The position numbers were made by a program, and so were the translations under genes. From Streptomyces djakartensis (lineage in GTDB: Bacteria > Actinomycetota > Actinomycetes > Streptomycetales > Streptomycetaceae), in the NCBI RefSeq assembly GCF_014651075.1, contig NZ_BMWE01000014.1, positions 123,791-187,790 of the forward strand: DNA of 64,000 bases, written 5' to 3'. Shown here piece by piece: positions 51,660 to 59,506 of the stretch (its first letter is position 1; the number at the start of each line of letters is the position of its first letter). Under the pieces are notes generated by a model, which did not search any database, was not told the DNA's origin, and was given only the letters and a program-made list of their open reading frames with translations.

Positions 51660-52772
51660 ATGCCGACCTCCGCCACCGTCCGTCCCATGACTCCCGCCAC
51701 GGTGTGGCCGGCTCGCGGCCACTGCGCCCGTGGCGCCGAAGACGTTCTCCGGCGCTCGCTGGAGCAGCGCAAGCGCAGGGGGGACATCGACGACTTCCTG
51801 GAACTGCCCGAGGACGACGCCGCGCCCGCCGAGCGGGTGTTCGAGGCACGCTGGCGCGTGGACGGATCGGTGACCGTCCGAGCCCGGCTGAGCCTGACGT
51901 CCGGTTCGGACGACGGGCGGGAATGGGTGCTGATCGCCGAGGCCGAGCAGCCGTGGAGACAGCGGTGGCCCTCCCCGGTCGGCCTGTTCTGGCCGGACGA
52001 GCCGGACGCCGGCTGGGACCGGGTCGCCGGGGCGGACCTGTCACTGCGGGGGATCAACCCGCTCCCCCAGGACGACCGGGAGACCCGGCGCCTGCTCCGG
52101 AACGCCGTGCGCGGCGGGTGGCACATCCATGTCGTCGTCCATGAGGCGATGACCCCGGACGAGCGCGGCCGGATGCCGGTGGCGCGGTGGCTGCCGCCGG
52201 GCGTGAGGGACCGAGTTGTGGAGCACCGCGCCGCGCCGCAGCAGCTGCGGGGGCTCAACTGGGCCCTGCGGGACTTCGGCGTCGAGGTGCCGCGCGGCGG
52301 TGCCCTGGTGCTGCCCGGCAGCCCGGCCCCGGACGGCTACGAGGCGGAGGAATTCTCCGTCCGCGCGGTCTTCCTCGACGGTTCGGAGCCGGCCGACCTC
52401 GTCGACGCGGTGACGCGATTCGCCGCGTTGCCGAGGCCGCTGCCCGACGGCGCGCAGGACGCCCTCACCGCGCTGCGGGAGGACTGGCACCTGCTGACCC
52501 TCCAGGAGGAGCTGGACCGGCAGCGCGGTCTGGTGGCCATGTACGCCGAGGCGCTCGAGGCCATGACGAAGTCCCGTGACCTGTACCGGGAGGCGGCCGA
52601 GCGCGCCCACGAGGCCCTGGCCGCCTACCAGGAGTCGGCCGGGGCCGCCCCGGCCCGTCAGCAGCCCTCCGGCGTGGCCGTCACCTCTCCGCTCCAGCAG
52701 ATCACCCGCACGTTCGAACGCTTCAAGGGCAAGTCCCCGCGTCCCGCGGCCCCGGCCGGGGACAAGGAGTAG
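51660..52772 (+). CDS. Hypothetical protein with C-terminal coiled coil
   Basis: 370 residues from ATG 51660 (ATG 51687 is also possible; no clear ribosome-binding site). Not recognised. Mixed alpha/beta N-terminal region (VWPARGHCARGAEDVLRRSL, RARLSLTSGSDDGREWVLIA), Trp-rich WRQRWPSPVGLFWPDEP, and a middle with VVVHEAMTPDERGRMPVARW. A C-terminal coiled coil follows (LLTLQEELDRQRGLVAMYAE, KSRDLYREAAERAHEALAAY). Soluble, no signal. Followed by the paoABC genes after 92 bp. Confidence 0.7.
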   Translation: MPTSATVRPMTPATVWPARGHCARGAEDVLRRSLEQRKRRGDIDDFLELPEDDAAPAERVFEARWRVDGSVTVRARLSLTSGSDDGREWVLIAEAEQPWRQRWPSPVGLFWPDEPDAGWDRVAGADLSLRGINPLPQDDRETRRLLRNAVRGGWHIHVVVHEAMTPDERGRMPVARWLPPGVRDRVVEHRAAPQQLRGLNWALRDFGVEVPRGGALVLPGSPAPDGYEAEEFSVRAVFLDGSEPADLVDAVTRFAALPRPLPDGAQDALTALREDWHLLTLQEELDRQRGLVAMYAEALEAMTKSRDLYREAAERAHEALAAYQESAGAAPARQQPSGVAVTSPLQQITRTFERFKGKSPRPAAPAGDKE

Positions 52773-52824
52773 GCGTCCGCCCGTCGGGGCCCACGTGTCA
52801 GCCGTGGCCTTCTGGATACGCGGT

Positions 52825-52840
52825 CCGTACGGCAGTACGG
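52825..52840. promoter_or_regulatory. Small palindrome before paoA
   Basis: CCGTAC-GGCA-GTACGG, perfect 6-base arms, ending 24 bases before the paoA start. Possible operator or leader hairpin. Confidence 0.35.
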
Positions 52841-52864
52841 CCCGCCCGGGAAGGTCCGCGCTAC

Positions 52865-53395
52865 ATGGGCAACCACCAGCACCACTCGGAGACGACGCTC
52901 GACGTCAACGGCAAGCCCCACACGCTCACCGTCGACCACCGGCGGGTCCTGCTGGACCTCCTGCGGGAGGACCTGGACCTGACGGGCGCCAAGAAGGGCT
53001 GCGACCACGGCCAGTGCGGTGCCTGCACGGTCCTGGTGGACGGGCGGCGGGTCAACAGCTGCCTGCTGCTCGCGGTCACCCTGGACGGCTGTGAGGTCAC
53101 CACCGTCGAGGGTCTGTCCGGCGACGGGGAGGAACCGCATCCGCTGCAGCGGGCGTTCCTGGAGCGTGACGCCTTCCAGTGCGGCTACTGCACCCCGGGC
53201 CAGATCTGCTCGGCGGCCGGCATGCTCGCCGAGGCGGCGGCCGGCCACCCCTCGCACGTCACCGACCCGGCGGCGCCCACGGGTGAGCCGGTGCCGCTGG
53301 ACCGGGAGGAGATCCGGGAGCGGCTGAGCGGCAACCTGTGCCGGTGCGGTGCGTATCCGCGGATCGCCGAGGCCGTGGAGGACGTGATCCGGTGA
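52865..53395 (+). CDS. paoA: Aldehyde oxidoreductase 2Fe-2S subunit, PaoA/YagT-like
   Basis: 176 residues. Plant-type ferredoxin domain with KKGCDHGQCGACTVLVDG (three cluster cysteines) and a downstream Cys in VNSCLLLAVTLDGC. The C-terminal domain holds the second cluster: CGYCTPGQICSAAG and SGNLCRCGAYPRI. Unlike E. coli PaoA no Tat signal is visible, so the complex is probably cytoplasmic. Overlaps paoB by 4 bp (GTGA). Confidence 0.92.
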   Translation: MGNHQHHSETTLDVNGKPHTLTVDHRRVLLDLLREDLDLTGAKKGCDHGQCGACTVLVDGRRVNSCLLLAVTLDGCEVTTVEGLSGDGEEPHPLQRAFLERDAFQCGYCTPGQICSAAGMLAEAAAGHPSHVTDPAAPTGEPVPLDREEIRERLSGNLCRCGAYPRIAEAVEDVIR

Positions 53396-54396
53396 AGGAG
53401 TTCGCCTATGTCCGCGCCGGGAGCGTCGAGGAGGCGACCTCCGCGTACGCCTCCCACACCGGCGCCCGCTATCTCGGCGGCGGCACCAACCTCGTGGACC
53501 TCATGAAGCTCGGCGTCGAGCGGCCCACCGCCCTCATCGACGTCAGCCGGCTGCCCCTGGACGCGGTGGAGGAGCTGCCGGACGGGGCGCTGCGGATCGG
53601 GGCGACGGTCCGCAACAGCGACCTCGCGGCCCACCCGCTCGTGCGCGACCGCTACCCGGCGCTGTCGCAGGCGGTGCTCGCGGGCGCCTCCGGGCAGCTG
53701 CGCAACGCCGCTACGACCGGCGGCAATCTGCTCCAGCGCACCCGGTGCCCGTACTTCCAGGACCTGTCGAAGCCCTGCAACAAGCGGGAGCCGGGCAGCG
53801 GCTGCGGCGCGCTGGACGGCGTCCACCGTGATCACGCGGTGCTGGGGCACTCCGCGCACTGCATCGCCACCCACCCGTCGGACATGGCGGTGGCGCTGGC
53901 CGCCCTCGACGGGCGTGTCGAGCTGTACGGGCCCGAGGGCAGCCGGAGTGTCCCGGCGGCGGACTTCCACCGGCTGCCCGGGGACCGCCCCGAGCAGGAC
54001 ACCGAGATCCGTCCCGGCGAACTCGTCACCGGTGTGGTGCTGCCGGCCGTCGCGGCAGGTCTGCCGTCGGCGTACCGCAAGGCCCGCGACCGGGCCTCCT
54101 ACGCCTTCGCGCTCGCGTCCGTCGCGGCCGTGCTGCGGGTCGCCGACGGTGTCGTCGATCATGTGGGACTGGCGTTCGGGGCGCTGTCGCACCGCCCGTG
54201 GCGGGCCCGGCGCGCGGAAGAGGCGCTGCGGGGCGCGGCTCCCACCGCTGCCGCGTTCGAGCACGCGGTCGGTCTCGAACTCTCGGCCGCACGGCCGCTG
54301 CGGGACAACGCGTACAAACTGCCCCTGGCCCGCAATCTCGCCGTGGACGTGCTGTCCCGGCTGGCGGACACCGTACCGGCGGGGAGGACTCCGTGA
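53392..54396 (+). CDS. paoB: Aldehyde oxidoreductase FAD/4Fe-4S subunit, PaoB/YagS-like
   Basis: 334 residues from GTG 53392. FAD domain: YLGGGTNLVDLMKLGVERPT and ATTGGNLLQRTRCPYFQDLS. It continues into PCNKREPGSGCGAL and LGHSAHCIATHPSDMAVALA. This four-Cys insertion binds an extra [4Fe-4S] cluster in PaoB and is absent from ordinary xanthine dehydrogenase FAD subunits. Passes electrons from the Mo site to FAD. Confidence 0.92.
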   Translation: MKEFAYVRAGSVEEATSAYASHTGARYLGGGTNLVDLMKLGVERPTALIDVSRLPLDAVEELPDGALRIGATVRNSDLAAHPLVRDRYPALSQAVLAGASGQLRNAATTGGNLLQRTRCPYFQDLSKPCNKREPGSGCGALDGVHRDHAVLGHSAHCIATHPSDMAVALAALDGRVELYGPEGSRSVPAADFHRLPGDRPEQDTEIRPGELVTGVVLPAVAAGLPSAYRKARDRASYAFALASVAAVLRVADGVVDHVGLAFGALSHRPWRARRAEEALRGAAPTAAAFEHAVGLELSAARPLRDNAYKLPLARNLAVDVLSRLADTVPAGRTP

Positions 54397-54464
54397 CACA
54401 CCGCGAGGAGGAGCCCGTGACACACCGCGAGGTGGACTCCGCGACAAGCCGCGGGGCGGCCGGC
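54393..54464 (+). repeat. 24-bp tandem repeat at the paoC start
   Basis: Units begin at 54393, 54417 and 54441. The first two both read GTGACACACCGCGAGG and the third is degenerate. In frame they give VTHREEEP, VTHREVDS and ATSRGAAG. Each GTG of the first two has a GAGG-type ribosome-binding site ahead of it, so two starts are possible. Confidence 0.8.
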
Positions 54465-56606
54465 GTGGGCGCCCCCGCCGTGCGTCGCGAGGGGCGGGAG
54501 AAGGTCACCGGCACCGCCCGTTACGCCGCCGAGTACCGCTTCCCCGGCCGGGCACAGGCCTGGCCCGTACCGGCGGCCGTCGCCCGGGGCCGCGTGTCCG
54601 GGATCGACGTCGTGGACGCCCTGGCGGTCCCCGGTGTGCTCACGGTGCTCACCCACGAGAACGCGCCCCGCCTGGCCGAGCCGGACGATCCCACACTCGC
54701 CGTGCTGCAGAACCCCCGGGTCCCGCACCGCGGCTGGTTCGTGGCCCTGGTGGTGGGCGAGACCCTCGAGGCGGCCCGTGCCGGTGCCGCCGCCGTCCGC
54801 GTCACCTACGACACCGAAGAACACGACGTGGTCCTCTCCCCCGCGCACCCGGATGCGTACGTCCCGGAGGAGGCCAACGGGTACCCAGCCGTCCGGGAGC
54901 GGGGCGACCCCGACGAGGCGTTCGGTTCCTCCGCCGTCCGGGTCGATGTCACGTACCGGGTGCCACCGCTGCACAACCACCCCATGGAGCCGCACACCAG
55001 CACCGCCCGCTGGGACGACGACCGGCTCACCGTGCACACCTCCAGCCAGGGCACCGGCGCGGTCCGCGGCGTGCTCGCCGAGCTGTTCGGGCTGCCCAAG
55101 GAGCGCGTCGTCGTCACCGCCGAGCACGTCGGCGGCGGTTTTGGTTCCAAGGGCACGCCACGGCCCGATGTCGTGCTCGCCGCGATGGCGGCACGCAGGA
55201 CCGGGCTGGCGGTCACGGTGGCGCTGCCCCGGCGGTACCTGCCCGCCGTCGTCGGTCATCGGGCCCCCACGCTGCACCGGCTGCGGCTCGGTGCCGGTGC
55301 GGACGGGCGTCTCGCCTCCCTCGTGCACGAGGTCACCACCCACACCTCCCGCATCAAGGAGTTCGTGGAAGCGGGGGCGGTGCCCGCGCGGGTGATGTAC
55401 GCCGCGCCGCACAGCCGCAGCGCGCACCGGGTCGCGGCGCTGGACGTGCCGTCCCCGTCGTGGATGCGGGCGCCGGGCGAGGCTCCGGGCATGTACGCGC
55501 TGGAGTCCGCCGTGGACGAACTCGCCGCCGCACTCGGCATGGACCCGATCGAGCTGCGCGTCCGCAACGAGCCGGACGCCGAGCCCGACAGCGGCGCGCC
55601 GTTCAGCAGCAGGCACCTGGTCGACTGCCTGCGCGAGGGCGCCCGGCGCTTCGGCTGGGACGGGCGCGATCCCCGTCCGCGCTCCCGCCGGGAAGGGCCG
55701 CTGCTGCTGGGGACGGGCGTGGCGGCGGCGACGTATCCCGTCCAGGTGTGGCCCTCCACGGCGTCGGCCCGCGCACTGCCCGACGGGACGTTCCTGGTCC
55801 GGATCAACGCCACGGACATCGGCACGGGGGCCCGGACCGTGCTCGCGCAGATCGGCTCGGACGCGCTCGGGGTGCCATTGGAGCGGGTGCGGATCGAGAT
55901 CGGCAGCACGGAGCTGCCGTCGGCGTCGCTGGCCGGGGGCTCGTCCGGCACCGCCTCCTGGGGCTGGCCCGTCCACGAGGCCTGTGCCCGGCTGGCGCGG
56001 CGGCTGGCCGGGCACCGGGGTCCGCTGCCCGAGCGGGGCCTCGATGTCCGTGCCGACACGAGGGGCACGGCGGACGCCGAGAGCGCCTGGGCACGGCACG
56101 CCTTCGGGGCGCACTTCGCCGAGGTCGCCGTGGACACGGTCACCGGTGAGGTCCGTGCCGGCCGGCTGCTCGGGGTGTACGCCGCGGGGCGCATCCTCAA
56201 CTCCCGTACCGCGCGCTCCCAGTTCGTCGGCGGCATGACGATGGGCCTGGGCATGGCGCTGACCGAGGGCAGCACGATGGACGCCGCGTTCGGTGACTTC
56301 GCCGAGTCGGATCTGGCGTCCTACCACGTGCCCGTGCACGCCGACGTGGGCGACATCGAAGCGCACTGGATCGACGAGGAGGACCCCCACCTCAACCCCA
56401 TGGGGAGCAAGGGGATCGGGGAGATCGGCATCGTCGGGACGGCCGCGGCGATCGGCAACGCCGTCCACCACGCCACCGGTGTCCGCTTCCGTGAACTCCC
56501 CCTCACGCCGGACCGGGTGCTGGCCGGACTGCTCGGCCACCGGACGACGAACGGTGCCCCGGCCGGGACAGCCGTGAGCGGATCCGACGCGGTGCCACGC
56601 CCGTAG
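54393..56606 (+). CDS. paoC: Aldehyde oxidoreductase molybdopterin subunit, PaoC/YagR-like
   Basis: 737 residues from GTG 54393 (4-bp overlap with paoB; GTG 54417 is an alternative). Mo-hydroxylase fold: REKVTGTARYAAEYRFPGRA, LHNHPMEPHTSTARWDDDRL, HVGGGFGSKGTPRPDVVLAA, SWMRAPGEAPGMYALESAVD and the base Glu in GSKGIGEIGIVGTAAAIGNA. Binds the Mo cofactor and oxidises aromatic aldehydes in PaoABC. The C-terminus has a short variable tail. No PaoD-type chaperone gene follows in the window. Confidence 0.92.
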   Translation: MTHREEEPVTHREVDSATSRGAAGVGAPAVRREGREKVTGTARYAAEYRFPGRAQAWPVPAAVARGRVSGIDVVDALAVPGVLTVLTHENAPRLAEPDDPTLAVLQNPRVPHRGWFVALVVGETLEAARAGAAAVRVTYDTEEHDVVLSPAHPDAYVPEEANGYPAVRERGDPDEAFGSSAVRVDVTYRVPPLHNHPMEPHTSTARWDDDRLTVHTSSQGTGAVRGVLAELFGLPKERVVVTAEHVGGGFGSKGTPRPDVVLAAMAARRTGLAVTVALPRRYLPAVVGHRAPTLHRLRLGAGADGRLASLVHEVTTHTSRIKEFVEAGAVPARVMYAAPHSRSAHRVAALDVPSPSWMRAPGEAPGMYALESAVDELAAALGMDPIELRVRNEPDAEPDSGAPFSSRHLVDCLREGARRFGWDGRDPRPRSRREGPLLLGTGVAAATYPVQVWPSTASARALPDGTFLVRINATDIGTGARTVLAQIGSDALGVPLERVRIEIGSTELPSASLAGGSSGTASWGWPVHEACARLARRLAGHRGPLPERGLDVRADTRGTADAESAWARHAFGAHFAEVAVDTVTGEVRAGRLLGVYAAGRILNSRTARSQFVGGMTMGLGMALTEGSTMDAAFGDFAESDLASYHVPVHADVGDIEAHWIDEEDPHLNPMGSKGIGEIGIVGTAAAIGNAVHHATGVRFRELPLTPDRVLAGLLGHRTTNGAPAGTAVSGSDAVPRP

Positions 56607-56787
56607 CGGTCACTCCGTCATATGGCGTGCCCGGGGTGCCGGCGCAAGGGACGAGAAGGAACTCCTGTACACCTGCGCCCCCGTCACGCCGTGCCACTCG
56701 GGTAACCCACGGGGGTGACCACCCGCACGGAAGAATCCGCCGACTCGGCGACATGTCGGGCTCCGGTCGCAATACAGCCGCCGGAAA

Positions 56788-56837
56788 GGGGAATCCACGT
56801 AGTGACACCCCGGGGGAATCCACGTAGTGACACCCCG
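56788..56837. repeat. 24-bp direct repeat upstream of the DUF1232 gene
   Basis: Two identical 24-base copies (56788-56811 and 56814-56837) containing GAATCCACGTAGTGACACCC, with a 26-bp period, 28-78 bp before the next start. They lie in the 259-bp spacer after paoC, which otherwise holds nothing recognisable. Confidence 0.85.
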
Positions 56838-56865
56838 TGTCGCGGCACGCCAGGGAGGGCAACCC

Positions 56866-57177
56866 GTGGATACGACCACAACGGTGATCACGGTGGCCGC
56901 GGTTCTCGCGGTCATCGTCCTCGTCCTCGCCATCGTCATCCTCGTGCGGCTGGTGCGGACCCGGCGCGATCTGCGGCGCGCGGGACTGCCCACCGGCCCG
57001 CGCTGGGTCTTCTGGGGCGCGGTCCTCTATTTCGTGCTGCCTGTGGACCTGCTGCCCGACCCGATGTACCTGGATGACATCGGCGTCCTGCTGCTCGCTC
57101 TGCGCACCGTCCGCGGCTCCCTCGGCGATCGGGAGCGCAGTACGGCACGCCGGCCGGACCGGCTACCGGCGCGATGA
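56866..57177 (+). CDS. DUF1232 (YkvA-like) membrane protein
   Basis: 103 residues from GTG 56866 (GGAGGG upstream; GTG 56827 would add 13 residues). One N-terminal membrane helix (ITVAAVLAVIVLVLAIVILV), then the DUF1232 core: WVFWGAVLYFVLPVDLLPDP followed by MYLDDIGVLLLALRTV. The P-x-D-L-x-P-D motif is the family hallmark. Function unknown. Confidence 0.85.
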   Translation: MDTTTTVITVAAVLAVIVLVLAIVILVRLVRTRRDLRRAGLPTGPRWVFWGAVLYFVLPVDLLPDPMYLDDIGVLLLALRTVRGSLGDRERSTARRPDRLPAR

Positions 57178-57309
57178 CTACGGAAAGTAAGGAAACCAAC
57201 CACCCGTTCGATTCGTATAAGTCTCTGGAAGCCGAAACGAGCCCACGGACCGGGTGGCCGAGCCCCTGGACCCCCGCTTGATCGGCGCAGTACCGACGAG
57301 GGAGAGACG

Positions 57310-57501
57310 ATGCAACCGTTCGCGCTCAACTACGCGCGCCCGGCAGTGGAGTTGGAAGCTGTCATTCCGTACGTGTACGACGCCGGACTGCAGCTGAACG
57401 TGCTTCTGGACGGACGGGTCGCCGCCTGCGACTTCGCCCTGCTGAGAGAAGTGGGCACCACGACGTCCACCGCCGGCTCCAAGACCCACTTCGACGACTG
57501 A
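57310..57501 (+). CDS. ATP-grasp-modified RiPP (graspetide) precursor peptide
   Basis: 63 residues, ATG 57310 with GAGGGAGAG upstream. Matches the actinobacterial graspetide precursor type (GRASP_targ): leader MQPFALNYARPAVELEAVIP with the P-F-x-L-x-Y-A-R-P motif, a middle AGLQLNVLLDGRVAACDFA, and a C-terminal core of nucleophile-rich residues (TTTSTAGSKTHFDD, 50-63). Candidate ring donors are T50-T52, S53, T54, S57, K58 and T59; acceptors are D62 and D63. The maturase gene begins 15 bp after the stop. Expected product: a peptide with side-chain ester or amide macrocycles. Confidence 0.88.
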   Translation: MQPFALNYARPAVELEAVIPYVYDAGLQLNVLLDGRVAACDFALLREVGTTTSTAGSKTHFDD

Positions 57502-57516
57502 GACCGGCCGCCGAAG

Positions 57517-58500
57517 ATGACCGTACTGATCCTCACCTGTGAGGAGGACGTGACCGCGGACATGGTGGTCGTGCACCTCAACGCCTCCGGGATTCCGGTG
57601 GTCCGGGTCGACCCCGCGGATCTGACCGGCGGTGTCGCACTGTCCGGGGAGTACGTCCACGGCCGATTCCGTGGCCATCTGTCCGCCGGGGGGCGGCTGG
57701 TGAGCATCGGCGGGCTGCGATCGGTCTGGGTGCGCCGCCCCGGCACACCGGCCGGCCGGGCGGCCCAGCCGTCCGCGTGGCTGACGGAGGAGGCCGCCCA
57801 AGCCCTCTACGGCATGCTGCGGGGCTCGGACGCACGGTGGATGAACCATCCCGACGCCGCGCGCCGGGCCCGGCACAAACCGTGGCAGTTACGTCTGGGC
57901 CAGCAGTGCGGCCTGCCCGTGCCGGCGACGCTGATCACGACCTTTCCGCGGGCCGCCCGGGAGTTCGCCGAGCGCTACCCGGATCTGGTGGTCAAGCCGG
58001 TGTCGGGCGCGCATCCGCAGGACCCGCCCAGGGCGGTGCCGACCAGCCGGGTCGCACCGGACACGGACTTCTCGGCCGTGGCGTTCGGGCCGACGCTGTT
58101 GCAGCGGCGGATCTCCAAGCGGGCCGACATCCGTCTCACCGTGGTGGGTGAGCGGATGCTGGCCGCCCGCAAGGCGACGGCGGACGACGCGGACCCCGAC
58201 GAGGTCGACGTGCGCTTCGCCGCGCCCGGCTCACCGTGGCGCCCCACCGACGTGCCGTCGCGCATCGCGCCGGGTGTCCTGGCCTACCTGCGGGAGGCGG
58301 GACTGGCGTACGGGGCCTTCGACTTCGTCGAGGACGCCGATGGGACCTGGTGGTTCCTGGAGTGCAATCAGTCCGGGCAGTTCGGGTTCGTCGAGGTGGA
58401 GACGGGTCAGCCGATCGCACGCACCATCGCCGAGTGGCTGGCCCGTCCCGTCCCCGACGAGCAGGCACACATCAACGGCTGGAACGCGAAGGTCCGTTGA
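57517..58500 (+). CDS. ATP-grasp graspetide maturase (GRASP_SAV_5884-like)
   Basis: 327 residues. N-terminal pre-ATP-grasp domain (VLILTCEEDVTADMVVVHLN, LRSVWVRRPGTPAG), then ATP-grasp: DLVVKPVSGAHPQD, LLQRRISKRADIRLTVVGER and the Mg-binding end WWFLECNQSGQFGFVEVETG. These are the motifs of the RimK-like ligases that phosphorylate Asp/Glu side chains and join them to Thr/Ser/Lys side chains. Length and partner fit the ATP-grasp ribosomal peptide maturase family. The PCMT-type methyltransferase usually third in this operon is not found downstream. Confidence 0.9.
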   Translation: MTVLILTCEEDVTADMVVVHLNASGIPVVRVDPADLTGGVALSGEYVHGRFRGHLSAGGRLVSIGGLRSVWVRRPGTPAGRAAQPSAWLTEEAAQALYGMLRGSDARWMNHPDAARRARHKPWQLRLGQQCGLPVPATLITTFPRAAREFAERYPDLVVKPVSGAHPQDPPRAVPTSRVAPDTDFSAVAFGPTLLQRRISKRADIRLTVVGERMLAARKATADDADPDEVDVRFAAPGSPWRPTDVPSRIAPGVLAYLREAGLAYGAFDFVEDADGTWWFLECNQSGQFGFVEVETGQPIARTIAEWLARPVPDEQAHINGWNAKVR

Positions 58501-58509
58501 GGGGGAAGG

Positions 58510-58713
58510 TCACTGAGGCCGCGGGCCGGGCAGCATGGCCGTGCGCTGCCATCCCGTGCCCGGGGAGTTCGGGCGGTCGTAGCCGGGGGACTGCGCGGGC
58601 CGCATGACCAGCTCCAGTTCCCTGCTCACGCGTTCGGCCTCGCGGCGAACCTGCGCGGGCACATCGCCGCACTCCGCGATGAGTCGGTCGTAGATGGGGG
58701 AATCCTGGAACAC
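58510..58713 (-). CDS. Small hypothetical protein
   Basis: 67 residues from GTG 58713 (weak AAGG upstream). MFQDSPIYDRLIAECGDVPA is followed by a long helix QVRREAERVSRELELVMRPA and a Gly/Pro-rich tail. Looks like a conserved streptomycete small protein, but no function is known. It converges on the graspetide maturase with a 9-bp gap. Confidence 0.65.
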   Translation of the reverse strand: MFQDSPIYDRLIAECGDVPAQVRREAERVSRELELVMRPAQSPGYDRPNSPGTGWQRTAMLPGPRPQ

Positions 58714-58851
58714 CCGTCAACGCGCCTTTCTGCTCATCGCCCCCGTACGGGGGCGAGACTGCGAGTGTAGGCGGCCCCGCGTCCCGGAGTGTGAATTCCC
58801 TGGGAGGACTTGACGCAGACCGGACATCCGTGGCAAGCGGACGAGTGGAGG

Positions 58852-59325
58852 TCAGGCTCCGGTCGAGGAGCCCGGCCGGACGATCATCAGGACGGTGACC
58901 GTCGCCCACAGGAGGTTGAAGATGCCCGTGAACATGGCGAGTTGCGCGGCGGCACGGTGGTCGACGGCCTGCTCGCCCTTGAGCCGGCCGAGGAGTTCCT
59001 CCTGGCGCGGCAGGACGAAGGCGACCAGGACGCCGGCGGCGGCCGCGGTCAGCGCGATGGAGGTCACGAGCCACCCGCTGCCCAGGACACCCATCGCTGC
59101 AGCGGTGGCGAACCCGAGGACCGGGACGGTCAGTCCGACACCGGCGTAGACGCGGCAGATACGGTGCAGCAGTGCGAGCGAGCCGGCGGCCGACGTGTCG
59201 GGGGCGTCGCCGCCCGCGGGGACGGCGCGCCGCGCCGCAGGCGGGAACATGCTGGCCGCGACGGTCACGGGACCGATGGCGACGATGGCGGCCAGGACAT
59301 GCAGGGACAGCAGAATTTCGGTCAC
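58852..59325 (-). CDS. DUF2269-like four-helix membrane protein
   Basis: 157 residues, ATG 59325. Four membrane segments: ILLSLHVLAAIVAIGPVTVA with an N-terminal His (LHVLAA, DUF2269/CopD-like), RICRVYAGVGLTVPVLGFAT, LVTSIALTAAAAGVLVAFVL and AMFTGIFNLLWATVTVLMIV. The first-helix His and size match DUF2269 family proteins. Role unknown. Divergent from the GlxA-type gene across 181 bp. Confidence 0.72.
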   Translation of the reverse strand: MTEILLSLHVLAAIVAIGPVTVAASMFPPAARRAVPAGGDAPDTSAAGSLALLHRICRVYAGVGLTVPVLGFATAAAMGVLGSGWLVTSIALTAAAAGVLVAFVLPRQEELLGRLKGEQAVDHRAAAQLAMFTGIFNLLWATVTVLMIVRPGSSTGA

Positions 59326-59506
59326 CGGGACTCTTTCCGTGATGCGATCGACGTGCCCGGCTCACGTTAGGGAGCCGGGGAATGATCACCCAGGGGCTGA
59401 AACGACAGCTTCCAACGGATTCCCGCCAACTCGCCCCACGCCTGCATCACACGGGCTGCCCGCCCCGCCTCATGCCGTCGGCGGGAACCCGCCTAGGGTG
59501 GCGCTC

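Noticed and set aside
54159..56540. 793-residue minus-strand frame opposite paoC
   Set aside because: PaoC on the + strand has all molybdoenzyme motifs; the opposite frame is a codon-bias shadow.
56788..56837. CRISPR-like repeat
   Set aside because: Only two copies with a 2-bp gap and no spacers or cas genes.
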